Source: Chitinophaga ginsengisoli
Lineage (GTDB): Bacteria; Bacteroidota; Bacteroidia; Chitinophagales; Chitinophagaceae
Direction: 5' to 3'
NCBI RefSeq assembly: GCF_003014595.1
Contig: NZ_PYGK01000024.1
Location: 1 to 64,000, forward strand
Length of the DNA: 64,000 nucleotides
The translations under genes were made by a program, and so were the position numbers. The notes beneath the pieces are model-generated. The model saw only the letters and a program-made list of their open reading frames with translations. It did no database searches and was not told where the DNA came from. Positions 25,510 through 35,714 of the stretch are shown here, piece after piece (within the stretch, counting starts at the first letter, position 1; every line of letters begins with the position of its first letter).

Positions 25510-26577
25510 ATGAAATCTATTCTCTCTTTATCGCTGCTGGCGTCTTTCTCCTGCCTGGTCATTTCCTGCGGAGCACCCAGCGCAGCAGAAAACAACAACA
25601 GCCAGTCTACCGAAATACCAGTAAAACTCCTGCCGCTGAACGGTGAGATGAACGCCAATCCGGCGATCTCTGTATCAGGCCAGTTCACTACAGACGATGA
25701 AGTATTGCTCTCCTTTAAAACCGGTGGTATCATTCAACGCATCATGGTGAAGGAAGGCGACGCTGTTAAAAAGGGACAACTACTCGCGGTATTGAACCCG
25801 ATAGAGATCAATGCGCAGGTACAACAGGCGCAGCTGGGATTTGAAAAGGCACAACGGGATCATAAACGTGTAGAGAATCTTTACAAGGATAGTGTTGCCA
25901 CCCTTGAACAGCTCCAGAACGCCAAAACCGCGCTGGATATGGCAGGTGAACAACTCAAGACCGCACAGTTCAACCGTACGCATTCCCAGATCCTGGCAAC
26001 GGAGAGTGGTTATATACTGCGCAAATTAGCCAGCGAAGGACAACTGGTACAACCAGGCACTCCTGTACTGGAAACCAATGGCGCACAATCAGGCAACTGG
26101 ATGCTGCGTGTAAATGTCAGCAATAAAGAGTGGGCTGCTATCCATCTCCAGGATAAAGCGAGTGTAGAAGTAGAAGCTGTTCCCGGTAAAGCCTTTCAGG
26201 GTGTTGTATCCCGCAAGTCAGAAGGTGTACAGCCACAAAGCGGTTCTTTTACTGCGGATATTAAGCTAACGGGAGAAAGGCCGTCCGCTATCGCTTTCGG
26301 TATGTTCGGCAAGGCAATTATCAAACCTGTAATAGTTACTTCTGCCAGTGACCAAGGCCCGTGGGCCATTCCCTATGATGCCTTACTGGAAGGTGATGGC
26401 AGCACAGGTTATGTATATGTGACCAACGATAGTAAAACCGCTCACAAAGTAGCTGTAACCATCGCCGGAATGGAAGCCGATAAAGTGATCATCAGCAAAG
26501 GACTGCAGGACGCAGGCGCCCTGATCATCTCAGGTAGTGCTTATCTGACAGAAGGCAGCACCATCACCGTAAAATAA
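25510..26577 (+). CDS. RND efflux periplasmic adaptor (membrane fusion protein)
   Basis: A 355-residue lipoprotein adaptor. The lipobox VISCG puts the modified Cys near residue 20. Then come the lipoyl half-motifs (KTGGIIQRIMVKEGDAVKKGQLLAVL), the helical hairpin (about 95-155), the second half-lipoyl (SGYILRKLASEGQLVQPGTPVLE) and beta-barrel domains. It links the RND pump to TolC in the periplasm. Middle gene of the operon. Confidence 0.92.
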   Translation: MKSILSLSLLASFSCLVISCGAPSAAENNNSQSTEIPVKLLPLNGEMNANPAISVSGQFTTDDEVLLSFKTGGIIQRIMVKEGDAVKKGQLLAVLNPIEINAQVQQAQLGFEKAQRDHKRVENLYKDSVATLEQLQNAKTALDMAGEQLKTAQFNRTHSQILATESGYILRKLASEGQLVQPGTPVLETNGAQSGNWMLRVNVSNKEWAAIHLQDKASVEVEAVPGKAFQGVVSRKSEGVQPQSGSFTADIKLTGERPSAIAFGMFGKAIIKPVIVTSASDQGPWAIPYDALLEGDGSTGYVYVTNDSKTAHKVAVTIAGMEADKVIISKGLQDAGALIISGSAYLTEGSTITVK

Positions 26578-26619
26578 TACTCGCCCGGCAACGGAACTCC
26601 TCTAATAAATCAACGAATC

Positions 26620-29600
26620 ATGAAAATTTCTTCATACGCGGTAAAGAACTATCAGTTTACACTGGTGATCTTTATTATGATCATCGTACTGGGTGTTACT
26701 ACCATTCTTACCATGCCCCGGTCCGAAGATCCCGAAGTGAAATCTCCCTTCTTTAATGTAGTCGTCGTATATCCGGGCACCAGCCCGAAAGACATGGAAG
26801 ACCTGGTGGTAGATCCATTGGAAAAGGAATTATCCTCGCAGGAAAATATCAAACGTGTGCGTACCAGTATAGGCGATGGCCTGGCAGTAATACGCGTGGA
26901 ATACAAATACAGAAGTAACGTCGATGACAAATACCAGGAAGTACTGCGTGTGGTGAATGGCAAACGTAGTCAGCTGCCTGAGAACATCAGCATCGATGTC
27001 ATGCGCCAGCAACCCAGTGATGTAAACATTATGCAGATAGCACTGGTGTCGGAAACAGCGTCCAAAGACAAACTACAGTATTATGCAGAGAAGCTGCAGG
27101 ATGACCTGGAAACCATCAAAGCCCTGAAGAATGTGGAGATACATGGTCTTCCGGACAGGCAGGTGAGAATTGAGCTGAACCTCGAAAAGATCGCCCAGAT
27201 GGGCCTACCGGTATACAAGGTCATTTCCAGCATACAGAACGAAATGAGCAATATCCCCGGAGGTAGCATTGAAGCCGGCAACCGCAGCTACAACATTAAA
27301 AGCAGTGGCAGTTATCAGCAGCTGGATGAAATAAAGAATACCGTTGTCTTTAACAGTAAAGGAAAAAACATCTTCCTGAAAGATGTTGCCGCTATCTATT
27401 ACGGTCTGGCAGATGAACAGTATGAGACAAGGCTGAACGGACGCAGATGCGCCTTTGTGGTGGCTGCACAGAAAGAAGGTGAGAACATCAGCGCCACCAA
27501 AGAATTGTACCGCCCGGTATTGGCTCAGTTTAAGAAAACACTGCCCTCCAATATCGACATGGTCCAGCATTTTGACCAGGCAGATAACGTGAACAGGCGC
27601 CTGGGTGGACTGGGAAAAGACTTCATAATCGCCATTCTACTCGTGGCTGTTACCCTGTTGCCGCTTGGATTCCGGCCAGCATTGATCGTCATGATCTCCA
27701 TCCCTTTATCACTGGCTATCGGGATTGTTTTGCTCAATATATTCGGTTATAATCTGAACCAGCTGAGCATCGTAGGACTGGTTGTAGCATTGGGATTACT
27801 GGTAGATGATAGTATCGTCGTAATAGAAAATATCGAGCGCTGGATACTGGAAGGTCATTCGAGAATGGACGCTACATTGAAAGCCACCAAACAGATCGGG
27901 CTTGCCGTGGTGGGATGTACAGCCGCATTAATCATTGCCTTCATGCCACTGGTCTTCCTGCCGGAAGGAGCCGGAGACTTTATCCGTGGACTGCCAATGG
28001 CTGTTATCCTGAGCGTATTTGCATCTATGTTCGTGTCGCTGACGATCATTCCTTTCCTGGCCAGCAAGCTGTTACCGGAACATACGGGTAATCCTGAGGG
28101 CAACATCTTCATGCGTGCCCTCAAAAGACTGATCCATGGCAGCTATTCACGCGTATTGGATAAAGCGCTGAAAAGACCAGTGCTTTCAATCATCATTACC
28201 CTGATCATTTTCGGTGGTTCCATCGTATTATTCCAGGTGGTAGGTTTCAGTCTCTTCCCTGCTTCCGAAAAGCCCCAGTTCCTGGTGAATATTACAACAC
28301 CTCCGCAGTCAAGTCTTGCTTATACCAAGAGCATCGCAAGGCAGGTGGAACAGGCGTTGAAGAAGGAAAGGGCTGTTGCCTACTTCGCGACGAATGTGGG
28401 CAGGGGCAATCCCCGTATCTACTATAATGTGATACAGGAAAATGAAAGGAGTGACTTCGCCCAGATCTTCATACAGCTGGACAATCACACAACGCCGTAC
28501 GACAAGCTCCAACTCATTGAAAAGTTGCGTAGACAGTGGACACCATATCCCGGGGCTAAAGTGGAGGTGGTTAACTTCGAACAGGGACCACCCGCCCCCG
28601 CCCCCGTGGAAGTACGCCTCTTCGGCGATAATCTCGATACCCTCCGCAGCCTGGCTGCACGGGTAGAAACGATGCTGCAGAAAGTACCGGGCGCTATTTA
28701 TGTGAACAATCCGGTGAAGCTCCTGAAGACAGATATCCGGGTGGATATTGATAAAGAGAAAGCGCAGCTGCTGGGTATTCCGAGTATCAATATTGACAGA
28801 ACAGTGAGACTGGCAGTAGCTGGACTGAACCTCGGACACTATGCCGATAAGAATGACAATGAATATGATGTGTTGCTGACACGTAATAAGGATGGCCGTC
28901 CTACCATGGATGTGTTCAACAACCTTTACGTCAACAACCAGGATGATAAACCTTATCCATTGTCGCAGGTGGCCAGTCTCAGGATGGAGGCATCTCCCCT
29001 GCGGATCAATCACCAGGAGAAAAGGCGTGTAGTGTCTGTAACAGCTTCCATACAGGAAGGCTTCCTGACAGACAGGGTGATCAACAGCACTATCGGGAAA
29101 ATGAATGCCTTCCCCCTGCCTGCTGGCTACAGCTACGAAATGGGTGGTGAAGTGGAAACAAGGCAGGACTCTTTCGGCGGCTTTATGAGCATTATCATTG
29201 TTACCATGTTCCTGTTCGTAGCAGTGCTGGTACTGGAGTTCAAGACCTTCAAAAGCACCCTGATTGTACTCTCAGTAATACCACTGGGTGTGGTGGGCGC
29301 TGCCGTCGGACTATGGGTTACCGGTAATTCCCTGTCCTTTGTGGCCATCATTGGTATGATAGCCCTGGCGGGGATTGAGGTGAAGAATACCATCCTGCTG
29401 GTGGATTTTACGAACCAGCTCAGAGAACAGGGCAAGTCGCTCGATGAAGCGATCAGGGAGGCCGGGGAAATACGATTCCTGCCAATTGTACTGACTTCGC
29501 TGACCGCTATCGGGGGATTGATCCCCATTGCGATATCGACCAACCCATTGATAGCCCCCCTGGCGATAGTACTCATTGGCGGCTTGATCAGCTCCACCCT

Positions 29601-29664
29601 GTTGTCAAGGATTGTCACCCCGATTATTTATAAACTGATCCCTCCGAAGGTGGGGAATCATTGA
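26620..29664 (+). CDS. RND-family efflux permease (AcrB/HAE1-like)
   Basis: A 1014-residue inner-membrane proton-driven pump. Twelve membrane segments in two sets are visible (the first at about residues 13-30; clusters near 340-480 and 850-1000). The proton-relay Asp residues sit in GLVVALGLLVDDSIVVIENIE. Two large periplasmic loops carry the porter domains. The many EDPE and IEVKNTILLVDFTNQL features fit drug or solvent pumps rather than metal pumps. Last gene of the operon, before a strong bidirectional terminator. The substrate is unknown. Confidence 0.93.
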   Translation: MKISSYAVKNYQFTLVIFIMIIVLGVTTILTMPRSEDPEVKSPFFNVVVVYPGTSPKDMEDLVVDPLEKELSSQENIKRVRTSIGDGLAVIRVEYKYRSNVDDKYQEVLRVVNGKRSQLPENISIDVMRQQPSDVNIMQIALVSETASKDKLQYYAEKLQDDLETIKALKNVEIHGLPDRQVRIELNLEKIAQMGLPVYKVISSIQNEMSNIPGGSIEAGNRSYNIKSSGSYQQLDEIKNTVVFNSKGKNIFLKDVAAIYYGLADEQYETRLNGRRCAFVVAAQKEGENISATKELYRPVLAQFKKTLPSNIDMVQHFDQADNVNRRLGGLGKDFIIAILLVAVTLLPLGFRPALIVMISIPLSLAIGIVLLNIFGYNLNQLSIVGLVVALGLLVDDSIVVIENIERWILEGHSRMDATLKATKQIGLAVVGCTAALIIAFMPLVFLPEGAGDFIRGLPMAVILSVFASMFVSLTIIPFLASKLLPEHTGNPEGNIFMRALKRLIHGSYSRVLDKALKRPVLSIIITLIIFGGSIVLFQVVGFSLFPASEKPQFLVNITTPPQSSLAYTKSIARQVEQALKKERAVAYFATNVGRGNPRIYYNVIQENERSDFAQIFIQLDNHTTPYDKLQLIEKLRRQWTPYPGAKVEVVNFEQGPPAPAPVEVRLFGDNLDTLRSLAARVETMLQKVPGAIYVNNPVKLLKTDIRVDIDKEKAQLLGIPSINIDRTVRLAVAGLNLGHYADKNDNEYDVLLTRNKDGRPTMDVFNNLYVNNQDDKPYPLSQVASLRMEASPLRINHQEKRRVVSVTASIQEGFLTDRVINSTIGKMNAFPLPAGYSYEMGGEVETRQDSFGGFMSIIIVTMFLFVAVLVLEFKTFKSTLIVLSVIPLGVVGAAVGLWVTGNSLSFVAIIGMIALAGIEVKNTILLVDFTNQLREQGKSLDEAIREAGEIRFLPIVLTSLTAIGGLIPIAISTNPLIAPLAIVLIGGLISSTLLSRIVTPIIYKLIPPKVGNH

Positions 29665-29671
29665 TAAACGA

Positions 29672-29710
29672 AAAAAGCCGCGGATCACTCTGGAATCACC
29701 GCGGCTTTTT
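29672..29710. terminator. Bidirectional terminator, efflux operon and SGNH gene
   Basis: AAAAAGCCGCGG and CCGCGGCTTTTT form a 12-bp stem with A and T tails on both sides, between convergent genes. Confidence 0.9.
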
Positions 29711-29727
29711 TATGCTATTCAGTTGTA

Positions 29728-30498
29728 TTATTTTTTGATCACGTCCATCCAGGAAGCTGCCATTAGCGATGCCCCTGCAATAGCAGGATGTACCCCATCT
29801 CCTGTCCAATAAGAACCCGGTGCAGACTGCTGGGCCTTGTCGTAAATACTTTGGTATGGAATGAAGGCTGCATTAAACTTTGTGGCAATTTCACGGGCTG
29901 CTGCGCGATATTCGTCGAATGCCGGGAACCATTTGTCAGTCACCGCCTTCACGCCATTCACAGCAAAAGGTTCACCAATGATCAGCTGTACGTCTGGTAA
30001 CTGCTGCTTGGTACGTTCCAGCAAAGCGGTAAAATCATCGCGGTAGGTTTTAATAGTACCGTTGTAGTTGCCGTTCAGCATGTGCCAGTAGTCGTTTACC
30101 CCGATGAGGATACTGAGTACATCAGGTTTTATCTGCAGACAGTCCGCATCCCATCTTTCAGCCAGCTGGTATACCTTGTTGCCGCTGATTCCCTTGTTGT
30201 AGATCTTCAGATTTTTCTCCGGAAACTCCTTCAGCAAAGCTGCAGCTGTAAGGTAGGCATAACCATTTCCCAGTGCACTGGTGCTATTGGCTTCATTTTG
30301 GTCCCGCTTACGTCCTGCATCTGTGATAGAGTCTCCCTGAAAGAGGATGACCGCATCCTTTTTCAATGTTACTTTTTTGGCTTTCATTTCACCTGCAGCT
30401 GCCGTTGCAATGTTTGGAAGACTGATAGCGGCCAGACTGCCCAGTGACAGGTTCCGGATAAAAGCTCTCCGGTTGGAGGAATTAGGTTGTTGTTCCAT
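29728..30498 (-). CDS. Exported SGNH/GDSL hydrolase
   Basis: A 256-residue esterase-type hydrolase. The N terminus NRRAFIRNLSLGSLAAISLP has the twin-arginine pattern, so export is probably by Tat. Block I is FQGDSITD (Ser57), block II the Gly in GISGNKV, block III the Asn in IGVNDYWH, and block V DGVHP (Asp and His). Relatives remove acetyl groups from polysaccharides or hydrolyse lipids; the substrate cannot be read. The ATG at 30498 is chosen over a TTG at 30543. It stands alone. Confidence 0.85.
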   Translation of the reverse strand: MEQQPNSSNRRAFIRNLSLGSLAAISLPNIATAAAGEMKAKKVTLKKDAVILFQGDSITDAGRKRDQNEANSTSALGNGYAYLTAAALLKEFPEKNLKIYNKGISGNKVYQLAERWDADCLQIKPDVLSILIGVNDYWHMLNGNYNGTIKTYRDDFTALLERTKQQLPDVQLIIGEPFAVNGVKAVTDKWFPAFDEYRAAAREIATKFNAAFIPYQSIYDKAQQSAPGSYWTGDGVHPAIAGASLMAASWMDVIKK

Positions 30499-31317
30499 GG
30501 AATTATGATAGTTAAGTATGCACGTTGCGGTTATACCACGCAAATGGTGAAACCTGTAGGGAATAAAGCTAATAAATTATGGGAACAAAATAAATATGCC
30601 GCCCAGGAATGAGCGGCAATTTAGTTATCTATCCTATGAAAACCTGTGTTTAAAAATCTTTCGTATTTGCCTTGGTATACAATCTCATAATCAGCATATC
30701 AGGCTTACGAAAGCATGTGGCTTTATTATGGATATGGATATGGCAGTTTAGTATGATCAGATATGTCGATTAAACATATAATTATTATAACCCATTGAAA
30801 TTAATTTCTACTTCAAATGCTATTAAAGCTAAATGATTTATGCATTTCTTATGTAAAGATGTACAATTGTTGCTGCCAATTTCGTAAATTTCGGAAGCCA
30901 ATATAGAAAATGAGTAAGGACACACATATTTCTAGGTGCTAACACTTATTTTAAAGAAGCACAGCGGTCTTGGCGGTAAAAGGCCCCAATATTTGACGCA
31001 TATTTACGCCTAGCTTGCTGCTTGACTGTTTCTACCCACCAATCTTCCCTGGAAAACCTCATTAAAAGTAAATCCTGTATTGTCCGGTTTACATTGCTGC
31101 GGACTGTACGGATGTGAATTGTTCATCGATCAAAAAGACTTATTTGAACATAAAAACTAATACGCGACCTATAACTATGCGGATAGAATATTTGCCTACT
31201 GCCAATTTCAGCAGCAGTTATGCGTTTAATAGAAAAACTCATCCGAATGCCCGACAAACAGGTGTAATGACGATAGCACTAACGGGGACGAACAAACTAC
31301 CTCAAACTAGTTAGCCA
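30499..31317. other. Long AT-rich intergenic region
   Basis: About 820 bp between the SGNH gene and the response regulator. It holds a weak hairpin TGCCGC/GCGGCA (30597-30617) and no gene I can support. A 66-codon plus-strand frame at 31114-31314 has a composition unlike real proteins here. Promoters for both flanking genes must lie inside. Confidence 0.6.
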
Positions 31318-31983
31318 ATGAAAGAGCCAATTTATAGAATACTGGTTATTGAAGAAGATGCTGCTTTAATAAAGAAAATTCAACAGTTATTAACCCTGCA
31401 TCATTACGACATCTATACTTCCACTACTCCCGAAGAGGGCATTTATATCTGTCGGCAGTATAGACCTGATCTTGTTGTATGTGGTGTAAGATTGCGTGGT
31501 GGAAGCGGATATCATTTTCTGATGGAGCTGCGGAATGACCCTTCCCTCCAGCATATTCCTCTCATCTTCATCAGCGGGAAAGAAGGGAAAGAAGATATGC
31601 GTATGGGCATGAATCTCGGTGCTGACGACTTCCTGTCAAAACCTTTCAAGAGTAAGGAATTATTGTTGAGTGTAAAATCCAGGCTGAACCGGTTTACGAT
31701 CTTTAATGTACAGCAGAGAGAAAAAAAGCACACTACCATCGTTTCTATGCCCGTTATCCCTCCTGAGGTCCATCATAAACTGAGCAAAACGGAATTCAGG
31801 GTGATGCAGATGATTGCAGAAGGAATGAGCACTAAAGAGATTGCACAGACGCTTAATATCAGTATTAAAACGGTCGAGAATCACAGGCATAATATCTCCA
31901 AAAAGCTAAACCTTACAGGGCATAATTCATTGATAAAATATGCTATAAAACACCTTACGCAGCAGTATAAAATATTATCGTAA
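31318..31983 (+). CDS. Atypical response regulator, receiver plus LuxR-type HTH
   Basis: A 221-residue NarL/FixJ-type protein. The receiver (about 5-125) keeps the acidic pair in IEEDA, the Ser in FISGK and the Lys in SKPF. The phospho-acceptor position, however, is Gly56 (DLVVCGVRLRGG), where Asp is expected. The HTH (about 150-215) reads LSKTEFRVMQMIAEGMSTKEIAQTLNIS and is intact. It probably binds DNA without standard phosphorylation. No kinase is adjacent. Its stop lies 4 bp from the stop of the convergent FecR gene. Confidence 0.85.
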   Translation: MKEPIYRILVIEEDAALIKKIQQLLTLHHYDIYTSTTPEEGIYICRQYRPDLVVCGVRLRGGSGYHFLMELRNDPSLQHIPLIFISGKEGKEDMRMGMNLGADDFLSKPFKSKELLLSVKSRLNRFTIFNVQQREKKHTTIVSMPVIPPEVHHKLSKTEFRVMQMIAEGMSTKEIAQTLNISIKTVENHRHNISKKLNLTGHNSLIKYAIKHLTQQYKILS

Positions 31984-31987
31984 GGAG

Positions 31988-33145
31988 TTATTTCAGATGT
32001 AGGGTACCATTTGCATCGTAGCTGTAATGGATGTCGCCGATCAACTCCAGGGTTTCCAGGAAGTAATCCAGGCGCTGTAGTTTCTCCAATCCACCAGTAA
32101 ACTTTTTGCTGGCCAGCTCCTTATTGTCAAAAACGACCCTTACACCATACCAGCGTTCCAGCACCTCGGCAATCTCCTGCAGAGAGGTGTTATGGAACAC
32201 ATATACTCCTTTCATCCAGGCAAGTACTTCACTCTCATCAAATGAGTGTACATCATATCCCTTGTCTGTTTTGTAAGTGGCTTCCTGTCCTGGCCGCAGA
32301 TGTATTTCTTTTCCATCTGCCCTGGCTATCACGGAGCCGCTTACCAGCGAGGTTCTTGTGATGCCATCGTTATAAGCATTGACGTTAAAGGAAGTACCCA
32401 GTACCTCGATATCTGTCTGCTCGGTATGTACAATAAATGGTTTGGCGTCATTTTTTGTTACCTGGAAATAAGCCTCTCCGTCCAGGTATACCTCCCGCTT
32501 GTTGCCAGTGAAGTTAAACGGGAAACGCAGTTTAGAGGTAGCGTTCAGCCACACCTCAGTACCGTCTGACAACAACAGCTTATAATCCATTTTAGGTGGT
32601 ACGGTCAGCGTATTAAAGCCATTGCCCATGGCAGTACCACCGGTAAATTGCAGCTTCCTGGCGCCAGCGTTGAGCTGTACATCCCCGGCTTTAATATTTT
32701 GTTTTGCCTGGTTATAGGGTAGTGCAATGGTCTCACCTCCTGCCAGCTGCAACTGCAGACCGTTAGCCGGTGCAGGAGTTGCCGTTACTACTGCCGGCGT
32801 TTGTTCCACCTTGCGGTGGGTAGTTTTCCATATCAGGCTGATGCCGACCATAGCGACTATTACCACAGCGGCAGCAAACAGCCACTTTCTGATGCTAAGG
32901 ATTCCCGTATGTTTAACAGACAATTCACTCCTTACGGAAGTCCAGGCGTTTGTCACATCTATCTGCTGCCAGAACTTCTCTTCTCCCGGCAATGAAAAAC
33001 TATGCTTCAAAGCCCTCCACATTAATTCGACATCCTCATGACCGCTGATTAACGCTGATACATATTGATCGTCAGATTCGTTAATAGTGCCATTACGCTT
33101 TTTCAGCAACAACTGGTAAATGTGTTCATGATTTTCACTCATCAT
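31988..33145 (-). CDS. FecR-family anti-sigma factor, orphan
   Basis: A 385-residue inner-membrane protein: a cytoplasmic N-terminal part (1-85), one membrane segment (WLFAAAVVIVAMVGISLIW, about 88-106), a periplasmic FecR beta domain (about 180-280) and a C-terminal DUF4974 (about 310-385). Such proteins hold an ECF sigma factor until a SusC/TonB receptor signals. Here no sigma factor gene lies upstream and no SusC follows; the neighbours are a response regulator and a GH92 gene. It may pair with a sigma factor elsewhere. Confidence 0.88.
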   Translation of the reverse strand: MMSENHEHIYQLLLKKRNGTINESDDQYVSALISGHEDVELMWRALKHSFSLPGEEKFWQQIDVTNAWTSVRSELSVKHTGILSIRKWLFAAAVVIVAMVGISLIWKTTHRKVEQTPAVVTATPAPANGLQLQLAGGETIALPYNQAKQNIKAGDVQLNAGARKLQFTGGTAMGNGFNTLTVPPKMDYKLLLSDGTEVWLNATSKLRFPFNFTGNKREVYLDGEAYFQVTKNDAKPFIVHTEQTDIEVLGTSFNVNAYNDGITRTSLVSGSVIARADGKEIHLRPGQEATYKTDKGYDVHSFDESEVLAWMKGVYVFHNTSLQEIAEVLERWYGVRVVFDNKELASKKFTGGLEKLQRLDYFLETLELIGDIHYSYDANGTLHLK

Positions 33146-33373
33146 TCTTAACTGTTCATTTTATGATAGATGGCTCCGCACGTGGACGATGCAGGTTCAT
33201 TCACTGCAATCTATTGCATGAAGCTACGCACATCCGTTCATTAAAACTGTTAATTGCCAGTTAACGCATTTGCTAACAAATTGTTATGAGGGCGTGAAGG
33301 TAAACGATTGCGTAGGAAACGGTACCGCAGCGCATTACATTTTTCTGGCATCTGTAAACAGAGTATAATATAA

Positions 33374-33412
33374 AGAAAAATGGCTGCCCTGTATTTCCCA
33401 GAGCAGCCATTT
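33374..33412 (-). terminator. Terminator of the GH92 gene
   Basis: AAATGGCTGC/GCAGCCATTT, a 10-bp stem, followed on the minus strand by a T-rich tail, 20 bp past the stop codon. Confidence 0.8.
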
Positions 33413-33431
33413 GCACCATATCATTATATGA

Positions 33432-35714
33432 TCAATACTTTGAATCCGGACGGTTAGCCGCCAGTTTTCCGAAGTCGGAAGGTTTGTTACCCATTGTGAT
33501 TTTTAACACACCACCTTTCAGGATGTCTGCATGGCGGATATAACTGTTGTTATACGGTTTGCCATTCAGTGTTACCTGCTGAATGTAGATATTCTCCGCA
33601 CTGTTGTTGATGGTTTCTACAGTGAATGTCTTACCACCCTGCAGTTTCAGGCTGGCCTTTTCAAACAGCGGACTACCGAATACGTAAATACCTTTTGCAG
33701 GATTTACAGGATAGAAGCCCAGGGAAGAGAATACATACCAGGAAGACATCGCGCCAACATCTTCGTTACCCGCCAGACCTTCAGGACTCTTGGTATAGAA
33801 ATCCTTCATTACCTGTCTTACCTTTTCAGAAGTCTTCCACTGATTGCCGGAATAAGCATACATGTAAGTCACGTGATGGCTTGGTTCATTGCCATGTGCA
33901 TACATCCCGATCAGACCGGAAATATCGTTAGATGCCTGGGCGCCCATATCGCCTTTTGCTACAAACAGGCTATCCAGTTTCTTTGTGAACGCATCATCAC
34001 CGCCCATCAGGCTGATTAAACCTTCCACATCCTGAGGCACCAACCAGGTGTACTGCCAGCCATTACCTTCAGTGAAGTCGCCTTTCTCATGGATAGAGTT
34101 GAACGGATCGTAGGGTGTTTTGAAGCTGCCGTCATCCATTCTCGGACGAACGAATTTAATAGTGCTGTCAAAGTAGTTCTTATAGTAACCAGCTCTTTTT
34201 GAATAATAGTCAAAATCAGCTGTACGGCCCAGCTTCTTTGCTACGGCAGCAATACACCAGTCGTCTATCGCATATTCCATGGCTTTAGATACAGACTCGT
34301 ATTCCTTGTCAGCCGGAATGTATCCTTTTGCCTTGATATCTTTCATGCCCAGATCATCCCTGGTAGAAGAAGCCTTCATCGCTTCAAAGGCAGCATTGAT
34401 ATCAAAGCCCCTGTATCCTTTCAGATAAGCGTCTGCAATTACCGGTACTGCGTGATAACCCACCATACAGTTCGTTTCGCTACCCATCAGTGGCCAGATA
34501 GGCAGTTTCCCCTGTTGCTTATAAATAGTCAGCATCGAGTTCACAAAACTGTTTACCCTGTCAGGTTGTGTCAGCGTATACAGAGGTGCGCAGGAACGGT
34601 AAATGTCCCAGAGTGAGAAAACGGTGTAATTATCAAAACCCGGATTGCTGTACACTTTTTTATCAGTACCACGGTAAGCGCGGTTATGGTCATTGAAGAG
34701 TGCAGGTCCTATCATGGTATGATACAGCGCTGTATAGAAGATGCTCCTGTTGGTCACATCTTTGGTTTCCAGCTGTATTTTAGACAGTTCCTTATTCCAT
34801 TTTCCCTGGGCAGTTTTAACTGTGCCTGCAAAGTCCCAGGATGGGATCTCGCTGTTGATATTCGCCAGGGCATTTTCACTGCTAACCGGGGAAATACCTA
34901 CTTTCAGCATCGCCTGTGCCGGCGCTTTATCAAAAGAGATAACACCCTTGATATTCTTGCCTTTACCCTCGGTACCGCTCAGTTTTTCATCACCATTGAA
35001 CACCTGGAAATCTTTCAGTGGCACACTGCTACGGATAGCAAACCAGAGGCGCTGGTCTTCTGCCCAACCTTTTGAAAGACGGTAGCCCACGAGGGTATAA
35101 TCGTCTTTCTTCTGGATAAAGGTTTCTACGGGAGCATCCCAACCAATACCTTCTTTCAGGTCTATAATGATATGACCTTCTTCACCCTGCGGGAAAGTAT
35201 ATTTATGAAAACCAACCCTTTCGGAAGCGGTCAGCTCTACTTTAATATTATAATCTTCCAACTGTACGGAATAATATCCCGGTGTAGCTGTTTCATGTGC
35301 ATGTGAATAATGTGAACCGTATCCACTGGTGGGGTTCTCCTGGCTGCCATGGTTTGTCCTGATCTTACCAGTATAAGGCATGATCAGCACATCTCCCAGA
35401 TCGCCGATACCGGTACCGCTAAGGTGCGTCTGCGGAAAACCGATCACAACACTGTCCGAATAATGATATCCGGAACACCAGTCCCACCCTTTTACAATAT
35501 TGGTAGGCCCAACCTGTACCGCACCAAATGGTACACTCGCTCCCACAAACACGTGACCATGACCACCCGAACCAATGTAGGGATCTACATACGCTGTCGG
35601 TTTAAAATCTTTTGCCGCAGTGAAAGCTGTTTTTTTCTCTTGTCCCTTTACCTGCATGCCCGCTAATAATAGTGAAGCAGCCAGCACAGGATAATGCTTA
35701 AGTCCCAATTGCAT
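33432..35714 (-). CDS. GH92 family alpha-mannosidase
   Basis: A 760-residue exported glycosidase with a signal peptide (ending VKGQE). The N-terminal beta domain starts YVDPYIGSGGHGHVFVGASVPFGAVQVGPTN, diagnostic of GH92. The catalytic domain shows LWDIYRS, GSETNCMVGYHAVPVIADAYLKG and HGNEPSHHVTYMYAYSG with acidic and His residues of the calcium-dependent site. The family releases mannose from alpha-linked mannans or N-glycans; which linkage cannot be read. It stands alone, without SusCD, upstream of the orphan FecR in the same direction but with its own terminator. Confidence 0.93.
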   Translation of the reverse strand: MQLGLKHYPVLAASLLLAGMQVKGQEKKTAFTAAKDFKPTAYVDPYIGSGGHGHVFVGASVPFGAVQVGPTNIVKGWDWCSGYHYSDSVVIGFPQTHLSGTGIGDLGDVLIMPYTGKIRTNHGSQENPTSGYGSHYSHAHETATPGYYSVQLEDYNIKVELTASERVGFHKYTFPQGEEGHIIIDLKEGIGWDAPVETFIQKKDDYTLVGYRLSKGWAEDQRLWFAIRSSVPLKDFQVFNGDEKLSGTEGKGKNIKGVISFDKAPAQAMLKVGISPVSSENALANINSEIPSWDFAGTVKTAQGKWNKELSKIQLETKDVTNRSIFYTALYHTMIGPALFNDHNRAYRGTDKKVYSNPGFDNYTVFSLWDIYRSCAPLYTLTQPDRVNSFVNSMLTIYKQQGKLPIWPLMGSETNCMVGYHAVPVIADAYLKGYRGFDINAAFEAMKASSTRDDLGMKDIKAKGYIPADKEYESVSKAMEYAIDDWCIAAVAKKLGRTADFDYYSKRAGYYKNYFDSTIKFVRPRMDDGSFKTPYDPFNSIHEKGDFTEGNGWQYTWLVPQDVEGLISLMGGDDAFTKKLDSLFVAKGDMGAQASNDISGLIGMYAHGNEPSHHVTYMYAYSGNQWKTSEKVRQVMKDFYTKSPEGLAGNEDVGAMSSWYVFSSLGFYPVNPAKGIYVFGSPLFEKASLKLQGGKTFTVETINNSAENIYIQQVTLNGKPYNNSYIRHADILKGGVLKITMGNKPSDFGKLAANRPDSKY

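Noticed and set aside
31114..31314. 66-codon open frame on the plus strand
   Set aside because: Its composition is unlike the proteins here, no family or signal peptide is seen, and it lies in AT-rich intergenic DNA.
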